Shown: positions 47,758 through 56,758, counted from the first letter of the stretch. The stretch is 64,000 nucleotides of DNA from Rickettsiales bacterium (GCA_017475895.1 JAFVEQ010000035.1:1-64000), one strand, 5' to 3'. The notes: generated by a model from the letters alone, not told the origin. Made by a program: numbers and translations.

Positions 47758-47785
47758 AGTATAGCACATTTTATACAAATATCAA
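47758..47785 (-). promoter_or_regulatory. Promoter of the MORN-repeat gene
   Basis: Reading leftward: TTGATA (47780-47785), 16-bp spacer, TATACT (47758-47763), then AGGAGG before the ATG at 47723. The 16-bp spacing and TATACT box match the promoter of the decayed coiled-coil gene at 15 kb. Confidence 0.6.
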
Positions 47786-47849
47786 GAAATAGAAAAAAAG
47801 TAAAACAAGAGGTATCTATCTGGTTTGCTTTAACAGGATAAAACTAAAA

Positions 47850-48392
47850 CTACAACATATTGAAAAAACAATTTAAATTATCATTCTTTTCAAATTCTCC
47901 ACTTTTTGCTAAAGTAACCGTCACGGCGTCACTTTGCTTAACTCCTCTACAGGACATACAATTGTGACTGGCCTTCATTAATACAATAGCACCAAGTGGT
48001 TTTAAATGTTTTTCAATGGATTTTAAAATTTCCCTCGTTAAATTCTCCTGAAGCTGTAGCCTCTTTGAGAAACAATCAACAATTCTAGAGAATTTTGACA
48101 AACCTATTATATATTTGTTCGGAATGTAACCTATGCTTACAGTTCCGGAAAATGGTAAAAGATGATGTTTACAGAGAGAGTTAAAACCTATATCCTTAAC
48201 AATAACCATATCATGATCGGTTGCTTTAAACAATTTATAAAACTGCTTATCATCCACATCATAGCCGGAAAGCATCTCCCTCATGGCATTTTCAACCCTT
48301 TCTGGAGTATCCTTTAAATCTTCATCTTTAGGATCAATATTAAAGCCCTCTAAAATATTCCTTACACTAGCAGAGATAATACTATTTTTCAT
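47850..48392 (-). CDS. folE: GTP cyclohydrolase I
   Basis: 180 residues from the ATG at 48392, chosen because GAGG lies 8 bp upstream; longer frames reach into queD. DTPERVENAMREML, the zinc ligands in LCKHHLLPF and the late Cys in NCMSCRGV are diagnostic. It turns GTP into 7,8-dihydroneopterin triphosphate. It overlaps queD by 11 bp. With QueD as neighbour its product probably serves queuosine synthesis as well as folate. Confidence 0.95.
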   Translation of the reverse strand: MKNSIISASVRNILEGFNIDPKDEDLKDTPERVENAMREMLSGYDVDDKQFYKLFKATDHDMVIVKDIGFNSLCKHHLLPFSGTVSIGYIPNKYIIGLSKFSRIVDCFSKRLQLQENLTREILKSIEKHLKPLGAIVLMKASHNCMSCRGVKQSDAVTVTLAKSGEFEKNDNLNCFFNML

Positions 48393-48711
48393 ATGTAGCC
48401 TCATTATTTTCACTTTCCATAACTGATGCCTTATAACAGTTTGGTACATTATCAACTATCCATTTTGCTATATTCTCCGATGTAGGATTAAAATCAAACA
48501 CATCGTTTAAATTTTTATGATCCATAGTTCCATGAACAATACTTTTAATTTTTGTAAAATCTGTAACCATGCCGTCATCGTCCAGCCTATCACTTTTACA
48601 ATACACATAAACAACAAAATTATGTCCGTGCAAATTTTCGCATTTACTACCTCTATCCAGCTTAAGCTGATGACTAGCACTGATTTCTAATCTTTTCTTT
48701 AAATAAAACAC
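48382..48711 (-). CDS. queD: 6-carboxytetrahydropterin synthase
   Basis: 109 residues. Zinc ligands His in ISASHQLKL and LHGHNFVVYV, Cys in KCENLHGH, and late TSENIAKWI match QueD/PTPS-I. It converts dihydroneopterin triphosphate to 6-carboxytetrahydropterin, the second step of queuosine synthesis, directly after FolE, whose gene overlaps it. A possible promoter (TTGACT, 17 bp, TAATTT) lies upstream. queE and queC are not in the window. Confidence 0.93.
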   Translation of the reverse strand: MFYLKKRLEISASHQLKLDRGSKCENLHGHNFVVYVYCKSDRLDDDGMVTDFTKIKSIVHGTMDHKNLNDVFDFNPTSENIAKWIVDNVPNCYKASVMESENNEATYEK

Positions 48712-48807
48712 AAATATATTATATAATCATTTTACCACTAAATTAAGAAATAATCGCTAAATAGTCAATAGATTTATTAGGTACAGGCTACCGTATTCAT
48801 AAAACAC

Positions 48808-48835
48808 TTGAAAGTTAATTAAAACATATTAGAAT
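48808..48835 (+). promoter_or_regulatory. Promoter of tmRNA
   Basis: TTGAAA (48808-48813), 16-bp spacer, TAGAAT (48830-48835). It predicts a transcript start near 48842, where the acceptor piece begins. Confidence 0.6.
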
Positions 48836-48841
48836 AAAGAC

Positions 48842-49150
48842 GTCGCGAGACTATGACAATAAACTTTATACATAATAGATGTTATGGACTCGGGGGCGGT
48901 ACCCGACACCTCCACCAAAAGGTAAACAAACATGGGGGTGAAATAGCGTTGACATTCATTGAAAGGTATAAACTTTGTCCGGTAAGATACAGCCGTAATA
49001 GTTCAAATTAAATTAAATGCAAATGATAATTTTGCTAACAATGTTGCAATGGCTGCCTAGTCGCAAGACTATATTTCAATAGAAATATAAATCACTTAGT
49101 GATTTTGCTATTGTAGCGGGGTTCGGGAGCACCTGTCAACAGAAGCTCCT
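48842..49150 (+). ncRNA. ssrA: Circularly permuted two-piece tmRNA
   Basis: The acceptor piece comes first and ends CACCTCC-ACCA (to 48917). After a 16-nt spacer the coding piece starts GGGGGTG (48934). The two ends pair over seven bases with G-U at position 3, the alanine identity. The tag frame starts at GCA 49019 and reads ANDNFANNVAMAA, stop TAG 49058-49060, close to the Caulobacter tag AANDNFAEEFAVAA. The 3' pseudoknot region GGGGTTCGGGAGCACC...CAACAGAAGCTCC ends near 49150. The T-arm stem TCGGG/CCCGA encloses GGCGGTA rather than TTCRAnT. It rescues stalled ribosomes with SmpB. Both outer ends are estimates. Confidence 0.93.
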
Positions 49151-49153
49151 ATT

Positions 49154-50620
49154 TTACATACTCAAACCAAACATATTTATTAAAATATTGAAGAATAGTA
49201 CAAACAAAAATATTATGGTTATTGAAAATAGCAGTGTATTTATGTACTTTTTGTTTAGTGTACCGTTGTCATTGTAATTAATCTGTTCATCCTTAACAAT
49301 AATCCTATATAAAAGAAACAAAAGAGATATTTTTGAAATGAAAAATGGTACACCAAGATAAATATTGCTTTTCATTATGTGTGTATACAAAAACCTATTT
49401 ATATAAAGACTGGTTCCCAGTGGTAAAAACAATTTAAATAAAATAATAAACATAAAGCAATAGGACAATAATCTATTTCTACTTAACACACTCATGTCGT
49501 TTGTCCCATATCTGGCGGATATGTATGCGGAAAAAAAATAAATTAGCATACTCACACTGACAAAATCTATCATAAATATTAACAACACTTTAGAGTTGTC
49601 GGTTATTTTGTTGCTTAAAAATGTCACAAACAATATAAAGCCGAAATCCATTAGATTTATTCTTGTAAAAACATCAAACATAGTGTTAACATGGGTTGCG
49701 CTGAATAATTTAACAGAGTTATATATTACAATACAACTTGATATTATTAGCGAAATTTTGTCTATTCCATACATGCCAAGTATAGCGTCATCATTAAACA
49801 AAAAGTGTGTGATATTATAAACCAAGTATATTCCAATTATATTATTGACAAAAATATTTGATATGGACAAAAAACTTATATCATTTTTATCTGTATCAAA
49901 GTAATGGCTACTGCTGCTGGTAAAAAATTTTATTACTATGGAACCCATCAACAGTATAAACATCAAAAATATAAACAAATTATCCTTTATGTCTACGGTC
50001 ATAAGTTGTTGTTTTATAGAAAACATGTTGCTAGTGTTAAAATAGATTATTATGTAAAATATAGCCAACATATTCAAAATGGAACCAAATATATTATTTG
50101 ATAAATATTTATAGGACAGGATTGCAAACTCCCTTTTTTTATAGGTCATTATGAGTATATAGATACAAAATGATTGTACCTCCATAAATATGTACAGATG
50201 CAGTATATTATTGGTTAAAGAAATTCCCACCAGTGAAAATATATATATCAAAAATATAGAAAAAAAGTTTTTCATATAACCAACACTCAACGACTGATCT
50301 AATATTATCTCGTGTATATAATTCGAAAAACCTATCAGATTTACAAACAACAGAGCGGTTATGGTGAAGCTGTTATATGAACTAATTTTAAATTCACAAC
50401 CTATTATTTCAAAGTGTTTTGAGCTATTAATTAACAAAATATTACTATAATCACTTATATTAGATACCAGTTCAAAAGATAGTACACTCAATACTATTAA
50501 AATACAGTAGGTAAAAGTTTCCAAAAATCTTTTATCGTCGATAAAGTTTACCAATAACGACGCTATTAGCGGTATAAAATATAGTAAATACGGTATTTTA
50601 ATAAAAAATTCACTTAGCAT
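49154..50620 (-). CDS. Divergent MrpD/NuoN-like proton-conducting membrane protein
   Basis: About 488 residues and 13-14 membrane helices. LYIFMEVQSFCIYILI matches the conserved TM5 region of MrpD/NuoN with its essential Glu (E147 from the ATG at 50620), and GSIVIKFFTSSSSHYF matches TM7 with the Lys (K231), but the usual H-x-WLPDA-h block is gone. These proteins carry ions in Na+/H+ antiporters and complex I. The ATG overlaps the stop of the preceding NuoK/MrpC-like gene. It is likely an ion channel or antiporter subunit; the cluster is too divergent to name the substrate. Confidence 0.6.
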   Translation of the reverse strand: MLSEFFIKIPYLLYFIPLIASLLVNFIDDKRFLETFTYCILIVLSVLSFELVSNISDYSNILLINSSKHFEIIGCEFKISSYNSFTITALLFVNLIGFSNYIHEIILDQSLSVGYMKNFFSIFLIYIFSLVGISLTNNILHLYIFMEVQSFCIYILIMTYKKREFAILSYKYLSNNIFGSILNMLAIFYIIIYFNTSNMFSIKQQLMTVDIKDNLFIFLMFILLMGSIVIKFFTSSSSHYFDTDKNDISFLSISNIFVNNIIGIYLVYNITHFLFNDDAILGMYGIDKISLIISSCIVIYNSVKLFSATHVNTMFDVFTRINLMDFGFILFVTFLSNKITDNSKVLLIFMIDFVSVSMLIYFFSAYISARYGTNDMSVLSRNRLLSYCFMFIILFKLFLPLGTSLYINRFLYTHIMKSNIYLGVPFFISKISLLFLLYRIIVKDEQINYNDNGTLNKKYINTLLFSITIIFLFVLFFNILINMFGLSM

Positions 50621-50900
50621 AATCGTCTTTGGCAAGATTGTTTATAATAAATATTCCACTTAATACGTTTAACAGACAACCAAATACTATCAAAATTATA
50701 AAATCTATTATATTATTTTCAATGTTGAACAGATATAGGTTATAGGTTATAAAAAATAAAATTATGTTGTAGGCAAATGCCAACACTATTATTTTAACTA
50801 TTGGTCTTCTGGTGAACAAAAAAACAAACAACAATACAAAAAACAGTAGCAAGTATGCACATATAACTACAATATTGCTAAAAAATACAAAATCAGACAT
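50610..50900 (-). CDS. MrpC/NuoK-like small membrane subunit (divergent)
   Basis: 96 residues, three membrane helices, the length and spacing of MrpC/NuoK. FLFTRRPIVKIIVLAFAYNIILFFI resembles the second helix with its basic lead-in. The conserved DPL-x-QALVLTAIVI block is not recognisable (DFIILIVFGCLLNVLSG stands there) and the helix Glu residues are lost. It adjoins the 90-aa gene upstream without a gap and overlaps the MrpD-like gene. The assignment rests mainly on position and topology. Confidence 0.5.
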   Translation of the reverse strand: MSDFVFFSNIVVICAYLLLFFVLLFVFLFTRRPIVKIIVLAFAYNIILFFITYNLYLFNIENNIIDFIILIVFGCLLNVLSGIFIINNLAKDDYAK

Positions 50901-51173
50901 CTACTCAAGCAATTTTATTAATAGAAAAAATAAAAAATATGTAAAACAAAATATAACTATGTTAAAAAGTCTCTTTATGGATATTACCTTTTGTATTTCT
51001 ATTTTGTTAAATCTCAAATAAAACAATAAATACGATGTTATAACAGCAATTAAACAATTTAATATAGCCAACATTCCCAATGCATTTATGTAAAATATAC
51101 AACTAAAAGAGTATAACACCAAAAATGGTATTATAAAGCTAATAATTACTTTTAAAACTATATCACCTCTCAT
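50901..51173 (-). CDS. MrpB-like membrane subunit (reduced)
   Basis: 90 residues, three hydrophobic segments. VLKVIISFIIPFLVLYSFSCIFYINALGM can be aligned with the start of MrpB (v-l-k-x2-r-x-l-l-P-f-x2-l-y), but the PGGGFQGG loop is missing and the protein is only about two thirds of the usual length. It overlaps the 204-aa gene by 11 bp. Without its neighbours I could not have assigned it. Confidence 0.4.
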   Translation of the reverse strand: MRGDIVLKVIISFIIPFLVLYSFSCIFYINALGMLAILNCLIAVITSYLLFYLRFNKIEIQKVISIKRLFNIVIFCFTYFLFFLLIKLLE

Positions 51174-51777
51174 TTTCGTTGTTTGGATTGTTTATAAACA
51201 AATTTACTATTATTGCCAAAATATAAAAGAGTATCAATAGATTGTAGTTTTTAAAAATTCTGTTTTTATCCAAAAATTTTACGTTTCTACTATAGGTTAT
51301 GTACCTCGTATTGTTTATCGTTGTAATCTGTACATCTCTTTTAACATCGTTTTCCTTTTCCACTATATTTCTTTCTGACAACACATTATTGTTTAAATTC
51401 ATGTTTTGTATTTTATCCTTTGCGGTATACAGTTTTGTGAAAATAAAACATAGAGAAATAAAACCGGTTAAAAATATTATTATCGTAACTAAATTTTTTA
51501 TATCACTGTTTTCAACAAAATCACTGGAGAGAATATTATTTTCCAATTCACAGTGTATATAAAATAATGCCATAACAAATATAAATACTAGACTTAATAT
51601 TATCATTGAAAGAAAGTTAAATTCATTTTTTAGCGTTGTGGAATAGCTAAATACGTTTATAAAACTTGACAGAAAAAATATGAAAAATTTTGACTCCGTC
51701 CTCTTTGCACAGAAAATAAAAGCAAAATATAAGGTGCTCATAAGTATTGCAAATAGTACGTTTAAGTGTTCTATCAC
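51163..51777 (-). CDS. Membrane protein opening the Mrp-like cluster
   Basis: 204 residues from a GTG start. Three to four helices in the first 85 residues, one at about 92-112, a hydrophilic loop (about 118-165, Asn/Val/Lys rich) and one C-terminal helix. SMIILSLVFIFVMALFYIHCEL recalls the NuoJ or MrpA-C-terminal (DUF4040) region, but I cannot confirm it. First gene of four overlapping leftward genes; a TATAAT-like box lies about 20 bp upstream. It faces rpmH across a 155-bp divergent gap. Confidence 0.4.
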   Translation of the reverse strand: MIEHLNVLFAILMSTLYFAFIFCAKRTESKFFIFFLSSFINVFSYSTTLKNEFNFLSMIILSLVFIFVMALFYIHCELENNILSSDFVENSDIKNLVTIIIFLTGFISLCFIFTKLYTAKDKIQNMNLNNNVLSERNIVEKENDVKRDVQITTINNTRYITYSRNVKFLDKNRIFKNYNLLILFYILAIIVNLFINNPNNENER

Positions 51778-51867
51778 CGTTAATTGTCAACTGTATTATA
51801 AACTTGACTAGAATTTACAATATTTTTTTAATTATTCAATTTATTTTTGATTTAAATATTAATTATG

Positions 51868-51895
51868 TTGACATTTATAAATAATAATTTACTAT
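51868..51895 (+). promoter_or_regulatory. Promoter of rpmH
   Basis: TTGACA (51868-51873), 16-bp spacer, TACTAT (51890-51895), 38 bp before the ATG at 51933. Confidence 0.65.
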
Positions 51896-51932
51896 TTCAA
51901 CATACATATGAACAATTTAAGCGAATAAAATT

Positions 51933-52073
51933 ATGGCAACAAAAAGAACATACCAGCCAAGTTGTTTAAAGAGAAAAAGAGCATACGGTTTCAGAGCTAG
52001 AATGTCAACAAAAGGCGGTAGATTAGCTTTAAACAGAAGAAGAGCAAAGGGAAGAAAGGTTCTTTCTGCTTAG
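51933..52073 (+). CDS. rpmH: 50S ribosomal protein L34
   Basis: 46 codons: [16 protein letters not shown], then HGFRARM-like [12 protein letters not shown] and a basic tail ending KVLSA. L34 sits near the base of the large subunit. Position 4 onward fits the family (K-R-T-Y-Q-P-S). It is followed 20 bp later by tRNA-Pro and not by rnpA, which lies near 7.2-7.6 kb. Confidence 0.96.
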   Translation: MATKRTYQPSCLKRKRAYGFRARMSTKGGRLALNRRRAKGRKVLSA

Positions 52074-52092
52074 TGTTATAGATAGAATAAAA

Positions 52093-52169
<77 letters not shown>

Positions 52170-52186
52170 ACAGTTAATACCTACCC

Positions 52187-52215
52187 TTTGCGGCGGTATT
52201 TTTTTATGCCGCAAA
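52187..52215 (+). terminator. Hairpin after tRNA-Pro
   Basis: An 8-bp stem TTTGCGGC/GCCGCAAA with a T-rich 13-nt loop, likely ending the rpmH/tRNA-Pro transcript. From 52216 to 52451 no intact gene is visible. Confidence 0.55.
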
Positions 52216-52451
52216 AGTCCAGATTTTCAGCATGTTTGCAAAAGCTTATAAAATAGTCTGTCACGTATCTTTGTGATATTTTATAAAAAATTCCTTGTTT
52301 GTACTAAAACACCTGAAACGGTAATGAAAAACCACTCTCTTTTTGATTCTTTGAATTTGTGATGTAATTTCGCAATACTCCGATTTTTGTTCCCAAATGT
52401 ACCATATACTAGGAAACATATCCCAAAGGTGAAGCCTGATACCTTTGTACT

Positions 52452-52850
52452 TTGAGATTTAAGACAACTAATAGTATACTTAAGAAACACACAACATATT
52501 TTCGCAATGCACTAGTACGTGCCAACTATCAGAATTTAGAGAAAGGCATTTCTTATACCACGGAATTTTTGAATAAGTTTTTCAGTAACCCGTTGCTTGA
52601 TGAAAAAATCTACTTGATAATCGCAAGACGCAAATAAAGAAAAATACTATCCAGAAAACCACTCAGAAAGATATAAAAATTGCCCAGAAAATTTTATTAA
52701 TAATTAAAATAATCCGAAAGTAACTCGTGAAATTAACTGAACTTGTTAATATTTCGCCCGATGGAGTTAAGTATAATTTAGATAAACTCAAGAAAGAAAG
52801 CAAACTCCACTGTATCGGTCCCAACAAAGGTGATTATTGAAAAATCATCA
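52452..52850 (+). pseudogene. Remnant of Fic-family protein, C-terminal half
   Basis: KKHTTYFRNALVRANYQNLEKG and TEFLNKFFSNPLLDE match the end of the Fic/Doc core of gut-type Fic proteins (YFRNALVRANY...FF-x-NLLL). After a frame change, KLTELVNISPDGVKYNLDKL and LHCIGPNKGDY-stop-KII match the winged-helix tail (usual ending GPxKGGYW); the Trp codon has become TGA. The HPFxxGNGR active site is not found. It is dead on at least two counts. Confidence 0.75.
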
Positions 52851-53366
52851 AAAGTTAATAAAAATATTGTAATGACATAATTTGCATTTACATTTTCTGT
52901 GTTTTGAGTAGCTTTTTTGTTATAATTAGCAGTGCGTATGCAAAAAACATGTTGGGAACAAATTAGTATATATTAGGAACAAAAAGTAGGAGACATTTTT
53001 GTCATTTTATGCTAATTTTTTCGGTATAATCGGTTGTAGTGTGAAAATTTTTTGAATCGATTTGTAATAGCAAACCTAGTACCTTTAACTTGATCTTTGC
53101 TCTCAATACTGTATAGCTCTCTTATGTATTTAAAGTGTTTGAGTGTGAAACAAGACCATCGACGTCTGATGGTTTCCGGACCATATAAATTTTTACTGTT
53201 TTCATAGCTTTTTCTTTCATTATAATACAACCAATGTTTGGAAAAACGAAAAAGTTCAGCAAAGGAAGCAATTTTTTGAAAAAATCTCGAATTTTATGGA
53301 AAAACTTAAAGATTATGTAACTTGTTTACATAATCTCACGATTTTTAGTTAAAAATTACAAAAAAT
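52851..53366. other. Island spacer without an intact gene
   Basis: About 515 bp. A 72-codon leftward frame (53012-53230; NERKSYENSKNLYGPETIRRRW...) shows no family and no ribosome site. An overlapping frame starting MKEKAMKTVKIYMVRKPSDVDG runs for about 30 codons. Both look like degraded coding sequence. A hairpin-like AT run sits near 53330. Confidence 0.35.
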
Positions 53367-54197
53367 TCATTGATTATATAATAACTCACTCTCTTTTTTG
53401 AAGGTGTTGTAATTTTTTTCAAACTCTTCTTGTAATCCATTAAATTGATCTGTCAGTTCTTTTTGCTTCTGAATTAAATATTCCAAAGGATGTTTTAATA
53501 ATATTAAGGCGTATCCTTGTAATAAAGCACAACAAGCCACTCTGGAAGAAACAATGGCATCGTTATCTATTCTTTCAAAGGTCATTCTTTGTAGAATATT
53601 GAATGGCCGAGAATGTTTATAAGCACAGAATAAATTGTAATAATCTTTAGTTTGTCGTATGTCAACATTACCTTTTGAAATAAGTTGTTGCACCATGGAT
53701 TCTATATTATACCACGGCGCCTTTTTATAATTCTTTGGATTTAATAAATTATCATCAGATTTTTCAAGCTTATCACTGAAAAATCTGACCACATTATGGC
53801 TTTTGATAAAATTCAAGGTTTCCGCTTCTTCTTCCGGATATATTTTTAATCGCGGAAGAGATTCAATACAGGCGTATTCTAGGTAATCGATAATTTTATC
53901 GAATGAAATCAAGTACATAACTAAAATATGGTTTTCTAAAAGTGTTGGCATAAGCATACAACACTCGTAATATTGCTTTTTTCTCAATAATATATTTATA
54001 GAAGTTGCAAGCGATAATTGTCGATCTAAGAAAACCTTTAAAAGTCTATCGACGTCGTCTTTTCTCGGAAAAGTAATGTTTTTCCCCAATTGTATAATTT
54101 CGTTAAAAAGTTGTTTATTTTTTTGTAAAATCTCACTAATCATTGAATGTCTCGCTATTTTATAAAACTTAAGATTATTACTAGGATAATGTTGCAA
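53367..54197 (-). CDS. DUF5677-like protein
   Basis: 276 residues, all helical. YYECCMLMPTLLENHILVMYLI and YYNLFCAYKHSRPFNILQ fit the DUF5677 pattern (an x-x-R-x-LxE helix, then Y-x2-L-S-x-x-x-H). Such proteins occur near defence and accessory genes; their function is unknown. The C-terminus (about 235-276) is coiled coil. It is a single island gene with its own AT-rich upstream region. The frame is intact. The family call is from memory of the motif. Confidence 0.55.
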   Translation of the reverse strand: MQHYPSNNLKFYKIARHSMISEILQKNKQLFNEIIQLGKNITFPRKDDVDRLLKVFLDRQLSLATSINILLRKKQYYECCMLMPTLLENHILVMYLISFDKIIDYLEYACIESLPRLKIYPEEEAETLNFIKSHNVVRFFSDKLEKSDDNLLNPKNYKKAPWYNIESMVQQLISKGNVDIRQTKDYYNLFCAYKHSRPFNILQRMTFERIDNDAIVSSRVACCALLQGYALILLKHPLEYLIQKQKELTDQFNGLQEEFEKNYNTFKKESELLYNQ

Positions 54198-54455
54198 TTA
54201 AAAATTTGCAACATTATCCACAACTTTTTATATTCTGCCGGTTCGTCTTTTTACTTCATACTTTAAAATTACAAAACCATAAACCATATACTTAACACAG
54301 TGTGTTTTAAGGTTTGTAGTTTACATACATCAAAACCATGAAGTACGAGGTTAGAATGTAGGAAATTAGTGCGAAGACTTAAGAAAATCGCAAAAAATTA
54401 CAACAACTTTTCAAAATAAATGTGATCAAAGGTACTTGAAGCATGACTCAAGACC

Positions 54456-54770
54456 GAGCTTGCCTACATTTCCAACGGTATTGAGGCTAATATCTAACCA
54501 AAAAAGAAACCGAACTGGCGATTGAAGAAAACCTGACTTCTAGTGCCAAACCAATTAATCACTATTTGGAAGCAATTAATCACGACAAATCGTTTGAATT
54601 TATCCCCGAAGCCAGCAAAAATAAGACTAAAATCGATGAAAGTTTCGTTCTGCAACTGCATAAGATTATTTTATCCAGTATCAACAGCACCAACGCTGGC
54701 TTTTATCGCTCGGTGCGCGTACAGATTTCCGGCTCCTAGACTATTTTACCGAACCCGCTTAAAGCACAGA
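54456..54770 (+). pseudogene. Remnant of Fic-family protein, N-terminal half
   Basis: ELAYISNGIEANI, stop, then in the next frame ETELAIEENLTSSAKPINHYLEAINHD and KTKIDESFVLQLHKIILSSIN-STNAGFYRSVRVQISGS-stop-TILPNP. This is the Fic N-terminal region (S/T-xxx-E-G/A inhibitory-type helix and H-x-x-I/L). Base composition is richer in GC than the core genome. It lies downstream of the C-terminal remnant at 52.4-52.9 kb, so the two cannot be one gene simply interrupted. Confidence 0.75.
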
Positions 54771-54999
54771 ATTTAATAGAATAATTTTGTAAGAGAGTTT
54801 AAAATTGTTGACTTTTTATAAAAAAAATAAAATATTACTTGCATTGTTTTTATTCTTTTATACCCTTCTTCTAGGGTCCATCAGATGTGGTCTGTATGGA
54901 ATTTTTTTGTGCGGACTCAAATGGCTGGCTTCGGAGAGAAGACTTAAAAAATTTATTCGTCTGTTTAGTAACAATAAAAGTATCCAATGGTGATAATAA

Positions 55000-55590
55000 A
55001 TGTTAAAATTAGTTAGACCATCTGCTAAATACTTAAAATCAGCCTTAGCGGCTTGTAAAGAATTTGTTTCCAATACAGAAACTTCTAATACAATATGCTC
55101 TGTTGATAAAATGATTCAGATGTTACCTGATAATGCGGAACAATATTTTTACCAACTCTATACGGAAGAAAAAGGTATTAACTTAAAACCAAATTATGTT
55201 TCGCAAACAACTTTTTGGTTACTTGATAATGAAGAATATATCGGAACTTTTACTTTAAGACATGATTTAACTGAACACTTAAAAGAAATTGGCGGACATA
55301 TCGCTTACCAGATTAAACCCTCCAAGCAAAAACAAGGATATGCAACAAAAGGATTGTTGTTATGCCTAAATGAAGCATTAAAAATCGGTTTAGAACAAGT
55401 CCTTATCACCTGTAAAGAAAACAATATCGCCTCATATAAAGTCATGCAAAAAGCGATGCTGAAAATGGGCGGACAGGAAATAGAACCATCCATCACAGAT
55501 GGACAGAAAAATCATCGCATTTGGATTAAAACACAAGAACATCATTATAGTAAACAGACCATTGACCCCAGCCATCATCACCAACGGTGA
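55000..55590 (+). CDS. GNAT-family N-acetyltransferase
   Basis: 196 residues. YIGTFTLRHDLTEHLKEIGGHIAYQIKPSKQKQGYATKGL contains the acetyl-CoA loop (K-x-Q/R-G-Y-A/G-T), followed by ALKIGLEQVLITCKENNIASYKVMQKAMLKMGG, the standard GNAT C-terminal half. It resembles uncharacterised acetyltransferases of gut Firmicutes and proteobacteria. The target is unknown. A lone gene within the island with a weak ribosome site (AAT-AAATG); the C-terminus is His-rich (PSHHHQR), perhaps altered by truncation. Confidence 0.85.
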   Translation: MLKLVRPSAKYLKSALAACKEFVSNTETSNTICSVDKMIQMLPDNAEQYFYQLYTEEKGINLKPNYVSQTTFWLLDNEEYIGTFTLRHDLTEHLKEIGGHIAYQIKPSKQKQGYATKGLLLCLNEALKIGLEQVLITCKENNIASYKVMQKAMLKMGGQEIEPSITDGQKNHRIWIKTQEHHYSKQTIDPSHHHQR

Positions 55591-55867
55591 TAAAGTATCG
55601 GCGAACAAAGGGTATAACGTAAAAAGAATGAATGATTTTATCGTTTGCCGAGAGGTGGCGTTGACTTAAAGGGTACGAAATTCATCTTAATCGTAAAAAA
55701 CAACCCTAATATCCAGCTTCTTGGCAACGTTCATTGACTACATTATTGAGATTACCTTGAGCCCTTCTAGTTCTTTTTGACCTTATACACTCCCATTCTG
55801 TTACTGGATGTTGTTTATCTCAAGCGGTAAAAAGTTATTCCGACTATTTAGCTCTTTCTAAAAAATA

Positions 55868-56656
55868 TTACAGTGAAATTTTTTCATTAAATTCACGAAG
55901 AACTGTTTGTAGTTCATCTGTCAAAAAATTTAATCCTTGTTGTTTTATTTCTTCAGGTATTCCATAATAAGTCTCAGCAATAGATCCTGTTATTGCAGCA
56001 ATTGTATCACTATCGCCACCAATGGAAATGGCATTGCGTATTGCATCTTCAAAATCAGTTGATTCAAAAAATGCAACTAAAGCTTGAGGAACAGAACCTT
56101 GGCAAGAAACATCAAAGCGATAATTTGGACGAATTTCATCTAAAGTAAAATCAACGTTATAATAATTAGCCATCATTACATCTCGTATTTCATCTATTTC
56201 CGCCCCATTACGAGCCAAGAATATAGCAACAGCAGTTGCTTCAGCTCCTTTTATACCCTCAGGATGATTATGACTTACTTCGGTTACCAGACGAGAAAGA
56301 CGTTTTACTTCTTCCAAATCTTTGCCTATCCAACCACAAGCGCTTACCCTCATAGCAGAACCATTGCCCCAACTATTATAAGGAAGTGGTTCATCTGCAT
56401 TGAGCCAACCCAAAAAATGTACACCATATCCTCTGTTGGGATAGTTGTTACCAAATTCCTGCAAAAATTTAACAGTATTGTCAGTTAAATCACTGAAATC
56501 TTCACGACTTGTCAATAATGCTTTGGCCACCGCAATAGTTAAAACAGAATCATCTGTAAAATCACATGACGGATGAAATAATTCAAAATCCTTCGTTTTG
56601 ATGTTATTCCATTCAAATCTTGAACCTATAATATCACCAATAATTGCCCCTAACAT
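55868..56656 (-). CDS. ADP-ribosylglycohydrolase family protein
   Basis: 262 residues. IGDIIGSRFEW, FTDDSVLTIAVA (metal-binding T-D-D-S) near 33-44 and GGDSDTIAAITGSIAE near 212-227 form the two-Mg site of DraG/ARH3 hydrolases. They remove ADP-ribose from proteins or O-acetyl-ADP-ribose. No ADP-ribosyltransferase gene adjoins it, although Fic (AMPylation) remnants lie in the same island. Start and length are normal. Confidence 0.92.
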   Translation of the reverse strand: MLGAIIGDIIGSRFEWNNIKTKDFELFHPSCDFTDDSVLTIAVAKALLTSREDFSDLTDNTVKFLQEFGNNYPNRGYGVHFLGWLNADEPLPYNSWGNGSAMRVSACGWIGKDLEEVKRLSRLVTEVSHNHPEGIKGAEATAVAIFLARNGAEIDEIRDVMMANYYNVDFTLDEIRPNYRFDVSCQGSVPQALVAFFESTDFEDAIRNAISIGGDSDTIAAITGSIAETYYGIPEEIKQQGLNFLTDELQTVLREFNEKISL

Positions 56657-56758
56657 AAACTCCTTCTATGCATTCACTAAAAACAAGCTTATTGTTACCT
56701 AAATATTTTTATTATACAACAGTTATGATAGATTTTTCCACTATCTGAATAAGATTTT

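Noticed and set aside
53012..53230. 72-codon leftward frame in the island
   Set aside because: No ribosome site or family; an overlapping frame looks equally coding-like, so neither can be supported as a gene.
54805..54993. 62-codon frame with a hydrophobic start before the GNAT gene
   Set aside because: TTG start, no ribosome site, no recognisable family, and the opposite strand is equally open. Likely chance or degraded sequence.
55591..55867. Possible IS-type transposase remnant (SANKGYNVKRMNDFI) after the GNAT gene
   Set aside because: Only one short stretch resembles the DKGYDS motif of IS5-type transposases; no terminal repeats and no further similarity.
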